Positions 60,376 to 64,000 of a stretch of 64,000 nt of DNA are shown here, in pieces. The notes beneath the pieces are model-generated. The model was given only the letters and a program-made list of their open reading frames with translations, was not told where the DNA came from and did not search any database. A program made the translations under genes and the position numbers. Positions within the stretch are counted from its first letter, which is position 1. The number at the start of each line of letters is the position of its first letter. Origin of the DNA: an uncultured Opitutia bacterium (lineage in GTDB: Bacteria; Verrucomicrobiota; Verrucomicrobiia; Opitutales; Opitutaceae); the NCBI GenBank assembly GCA_903834135.1, contig CAILHZ010000025.1, forward strand, positions 1 through 64,000, read 5' to 3'.

Positions 60376-62004
60376 TTAATGGTCTGTCTTTAGTGAGACA
60401 ATGATATGGGAAAGCTTATCGGTACGGGCTATTTCAAAGTTATCGCTGTAGATATGTAAACCTGTGCCTTTTCCGTAGTGTTGTCCGTTTAAATCATAAA
60501 AAATGGTGATCAAGTGTCCATGATAGTGGATATAGTCTAAGCAGAAATGATCCCATGTTCCCTCCGGAATAAGCGGATTGATATCCAGTACGTCATCAGG
60601 GCGGGGGCGTAGTCCGATTAGACCACTAATGATAAGGTCACAAAAGGTTGAGTGGTTATAATCTTTACCACGTTCCTTGCCTCCTGCAGCTGGATCCCAA
60701 GTTCCATTCTTCCATTTTTTTAGTCTAGTTCTTGAAATCCAGTCTCCCGTTATTGGGTTAATATTCTCATCAATCCATGCAGTCACTTTACCATCATCTC
60801 GTTTTAAATACTGCGACTCTGCATAACGAGTTAGTAAGTTTAGGTAATCTTTTTTATTAACTATAGTTTGATCATAGTTATTTAGTAGGTTTGCCAGCGC
60901 GGTTAAAGTCACTGATGTAGCATAAGGCCAAGTTGGACCATTCCACTGGCATTCGTGGCCTTCATACGACAGGGAAAACTTTGGGTGCCTTTGTTCTGCT
61001 GTTGTTAGACCAAATGGAGCATAAAAACCTTTAGGATCCATCAGTTGCTCCCAGGCTATAGACTTATCAGTATCGGGGAGATTGAAATACCAAGGTGTAT
61101 AACCATGTAACTCACGAGCATCAGAGAGTGTAGTACTAGAACTACGGGGGAGTACTTTGAAAAAGTGGGCCTTAGGATCCCATAGTATGTCTTGGGTCAG
61201 TTTTTTGATCGTTGCTGCTTTCATCCGGTACAAATCAGCTATCTTTTTTTCGCTGGCTAGTCCTGCAATCTGGGCGATTGCGAGTGCATCCCCATACATA
61301 TAGCTATTAATGGTAGCTCTGTAACCAAGGTGTTTTGACTGTAAGTCACCACTAATTGATTCTTCCATTCCATCGCGTCCGTCTTCTTGCCAAAACAGTC
61401 CATTGGTATCTCGATGGTATTTTTCCCATGCCGTGTAGTTTGTGATTAAACTAGGAAGTAACTGCTTGGCTAATGAATAGTCTCCTGAAACTTTAACTAC
61501 AGCCCAGATCGCATCTGCAGCCCAAAAGCTATACTTGCGAGGTGATGCATCTTTTTTAAACCAGAACTTCGAATACTCGGATGTATATTTATGATCTGCT
61601 AACCAACGCCCTTCATATAAGTGATGGCCCGCAGCGCAGCTAATCGTATTGTATTTACCAGCCCAGCCAACCTGGGGTAAAAATTCAGTGATAACATAGC
61701 CCTCCGGAGTCTCTTTGATATGCTTTCTAAAAGTCCACCAACGAAAATAGTAAATTTCTTCAATTGTTTTATCTGGGCAGTCTAAGAGTGGTATATTGTT
61801 TTCAAGAAAGTCCCAAGCATCCTTATTTGGGATAAATTGTACGTAAAGTTCTGCATCGTTAGCATTAAATGTATCGATATAATGCTTGTAGGAACTAGCT
61901 TTCAGAAATGGTCTGAATTTATCAACACTGGCTTGTTCATCTCCAATTGAAATAGACACCAGCGTTAAGAATAAAGCTAGAAAAATTGGAAACTTAAATT
62001 TCAT
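60376..62004 (-). CDS. (alpha/alpha)6-barrel glycoside hydrolase, MGH1-like/GH63-related, secreted
   Basis: Signal peptide; FWAADAIWAVVKVSGDYSLAKQLLPSLITNY, NSYMYGDALAIAQIAGL, GHECQWNGPTWPYATSVTLTALANLL, DYNHSTFCDLIISGLIGL. Confidence 0.8.
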   Translation of the reverse strand: MKFKFPIFLALFLTLVSISIGDEQASVDKFRPFLKASSYKHYIDTFNANDAELYVQFIPNKDAWDFLENNIPLLDCPDKTIEEIYYFRWWTFRKHIKETPEGYVITEFLPQVGWAGKYNTISCAAGHHLYEGRWLADHKYTSEYSKFWFKKDASPRKYSFWAADAIWAVVKVSGDYSLAKQLLPSLITNYTAWEKYHRDTNGLFWQEDGRDGMEESISGDLQSKHLGYRATINSYMYGDALAIAQIAGLASEKKIADLYRMKAATIKKLTQDILWDPKAHFFKVLPRSSSTTLSDARELHGYTPWYFNLPDTDKSIAWEQLMDPKGFYAPFGLTTAEQRHPKFSLSYEGHECQWNGPTWPYATSVTLTALANLLNNYDQTIVNKKDYLNLLTRYAESQYLKRDDGKVTAWIDENINPITGDWISRTRLKKWKNGTWDPAAGGKERGKDYNHSTFCDLIISGLIGLRPRPDDVLDINPLIPEGTWDHFCLDYIHYHGHLITIFYDLNGQHYGKGTGLHIYSDNFEIARTDKLSHIIVSLKTDH

Positions 62005-62279
62005 ATTAAATTGACGTAAAAAGTATCATTATTAAGGATACAATAGTATTAAAATAGGCTGCATAGTTTATTGTAAGTTTAATATTAATTTATCTTTTTA
62101 AGCAGCTCCATTTTGTGACTTAAGTTTTCATTAGAAAAATGTCAGATTTTGTCAGGTAATTGTTTAGGCTTACAGGCATACATAGACAGATATTAAAAGT
62201 TAAATTCTCTTAAATTATCAATTATTGTTTGGTCATTTGTATAATTCTAATAATTGTTAATTTACCCTAGATTACATAT

Positions 62280-63458
62280 ATGAATTTAAAAAAAATTAAG
62301 TTTTTCTTACCGGTATATCTTGTGATGATTGTATTAAGTGTCTTCGCTGAAGATGCTAGCTTAGCTCCTACACCTCCGATGGGATGGAACAGTTGGAATC
62401 ATTTTTATGGAGACGTAACTGATAAAATTATACGTCAGCAGGCTGAAGCTATGGTTAGTAGTGGTATGCGAGACTTAGGCTATGTATACATTAATATTGA
62501 TGACACGTGGGAGGGTGTACGTGACAATAAAGGTGAAATTCATTCTAATTCGAAATTTCCTGACATGAAGTCCCTAGCTGACTTTGTTCACAGTAAGGGC
62601 TTAAAACTTGGTATTTACTCCTCTCCTGGACGTAAGACATGTGGAGGCTATGAGGGTAGTTATGGGCATGAAGTTCAGGATGCTAATACCTATGCAGCAT
62701 GGGGTATAGACTATCTTAAGTACGACCTGTGTAGTTTAGGTGATTTAATGAAAGTCACTGCAACGCATGATACTGCTACTGAAATGATGAAGGCAGCATA
62801 TACAAAAATGCATAATGCCTTAGTAAGTACGGGTAGACCTATTGTGTTTAGTTTGTGCCAATATGGTAAAGACAGTGTTTGGGCTTGGGGTCCTTCTGTT
62901 GGAGGGAATCTATGGCGTACCGGCACTGATATTGAGGATAAATTCTCTAGTATGGCAGCAATTGCTTTTAGACAGGCGGGCCTTGGTAAGTATGCTGCAC
63001 CTGGTCACTGGAATGATCCAGATATGCTTGAAGTCGGTAATGGTGGCATGAAAGACTTTGAATATAGAACGCATATGACTTTATGGGCGTTACTTGCTGC
63101 ACCTTTAATTGCAGGCAATGATTTGACGGCTATGACTCCAGCCACAAAAGAGATCTTGATGAACAAAGAAGTGATCGCAGTTGATCAAGATAAAGCAGGC
63201 AGGCAAGGTGACCGTGTCTATGCCGAGGGACCGATTGAGGTGTGGTCGCGTGATCTAGCTGATGGTTCAAAGGCTGTGGCTATATTTAACCTAGCTGAGA
63301 GTGTGCTTATTATTCCTGTAGATTTTTCTAAACTAGGATTTAAAGGTCCAGTAAATGCCCGCGACTTGTGGGAACATAAGGATCTGGGTGTACTTAAAGA
63401 GGTATACACAGCTAAACTATTCCATCATTCCTGCCAGTTGCTTAAAGTATGGCAGTAA
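62280..63458 (+). CDS. GH27 alpha-galactosidase, secreted
   Basis: PPMGWNSWNHFYGDVTDKIIRQQAEAMVSSGMRDLGYVYINIDDTW; YLKYDLCS; GHWNDPDMLEVGNGG. Confidence 0.95.
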   Translation: MNLKKIKFFLPVYLVMIVLSVFAEDASLAPTPPMGWNSWNHFYGDVTDKIIRQQAEAMVSSGMRDLGYVYINIDDTWEGVRDNKGEIHSNSKFPDMKSLADFVHSKGLKLGIYSSPGRKTCGGYEGSYGHEVQDANTYAAWGIDYLKYDLCSLGDLMKVTATHDTATEMMKAAYTKMHNALVSTGRPIVFSLCQYGKDSVWAWGPSVGGNLWRTGTDIEDKFSSMAAIAFRQAGLGKYAAPGHWNDPDMLEVGNGGMKDFEYRTHMTLWALLAAPLIAGNDLTAMTPATKEILMNKEVIAVDQDKAGRQGDRVYAEGPIEVWSRDLADGSKAVAIFNLAESVLIIPVDFSKLGFKGPVNARDLWEHKDLGVLKEVYTAKLFHHSCQLLKVWQ

Positions 63459-63500
63459 GTCTTTTTAGCAAAGGCCTAACAGTATTTTAATTCGTCAATT

Positions 63501-64000
63501 ATGTATATCGTCGGCAAAAAGTTATTTAGCTCAACTACCGTTGTAGTCGTAATTTTAGCAGTTACAGCGTTTAGTCTAATTAATAGTGCAGCAGCAGATC
63601 GTGTAGTTTCGAGTAATAATTCTGAGATTATCTCAAATTCTATACCTCTTGAAAATGCTGTTGGCTTGAAGTGGAAACTCTTAAAGACAAATGCTGGGTG
63701 GTCACTTGGTTCAATATTACTTCATAATAAAGAAGTAGAGCAGGCAGCGAAACAAGGTATGTTATCGGTACGTAATGCTAAGACTGGCGAGATTCGCTGG
63801 ATGACTGCTTCTCAGGCCGATAAAATCGACAACCATACAGCACGTCTATCAGGACAAGATAATATTGATGGAGCAAATTTCGTTTGGACTATTGAAATCT
63901 CACTAAGTAAAGACAGCTTAGAGGCAAACTTTTCATCTTCATGGAATGTAGATAGAGATCTTAACAACTGGGAAGTTTGTCTTTCCTATCATGATGGATT
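63501..64000 (+). CDS. Partial secreted protein, function unknown (runs off window end)
   Basis: ATG at 63501: MYIVGKKLFSSTTVVVVILAVTAFSLINSAAADRVVSSNNSEIISNSIPLENAVGLKWKLLKTNAGWSLGSILLHNKE..., open to the window end; adjacent to GH27 on same strand. Confidence 0.7.
   Translation, partial: MYIVGKKLFSSTTVVVVILAVTAFSLINSAAADRVVSSNNSEIISNSIPLENAVGLKWKLLKTNAGWSLGSILLHNKEVEQAAKQGMLSVRNAKTGEIRWMTASQADKIDNHTARLSGQDNIDGANFVWTIEISLSKDSLEANFSSSWNVDRDLNNWEVCLSYHDG

Overview
Moderately AT-rich bacterial chromosomal window, probably Verrucomicrobiota/Opitutales-like judging from protein style (inference only). About 45 genes. The left and central parts are housekeeping: pdhABC, zwf-opcA, tyrS, acnA, trpB, yicC, ileS-dksA-like-lspA, hemG/Y-hemE-hemF, a metal ABC transporter, dacA, prfC, mutS, holB-like, tmk and exbB-exbD-tonB. 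The right end (about 47-64 kb) is accessory carbohydrate metabolism: a LgoD-like dehydrogenase, an L-galactose-dehydrogenase-like AKR, an OPA/MFS transporter, GH28, GH32, a TonB-dependent receptor, an MGH1-like glycosidase, GH27, and an AKR/OYE/VOC cluster. The left edge holds the 5' part of a giant repeat protein on the minus strand that the ORF track missed because it starts at GTG and runs off the window. I saw no rRNA, tRNA, CRISPR array or intact mobile element. The best leads are: (1) an identical 10-bp palindromic core, CGGACAGTCC, in the promoter regions of two pectin/uronate loci 35 kb apart; (2) a predicted L-galactose to L-galactonate to tagaturonate route beside a pectinase; (3) a DUF1800 protein with a LamG-like domain apparently inserted before its C-terminal end, in an operon with DUF1501 and a pseudopilin-like protein; (4) a Zn-finger-degenerate DksA-like protein with a histone-H1-like tail between ileS and lspA; (5) a C-terminal fragment of a Bro-N (phage antirepressor-like) protein. 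I found no unambiguous new defence or mobile system.
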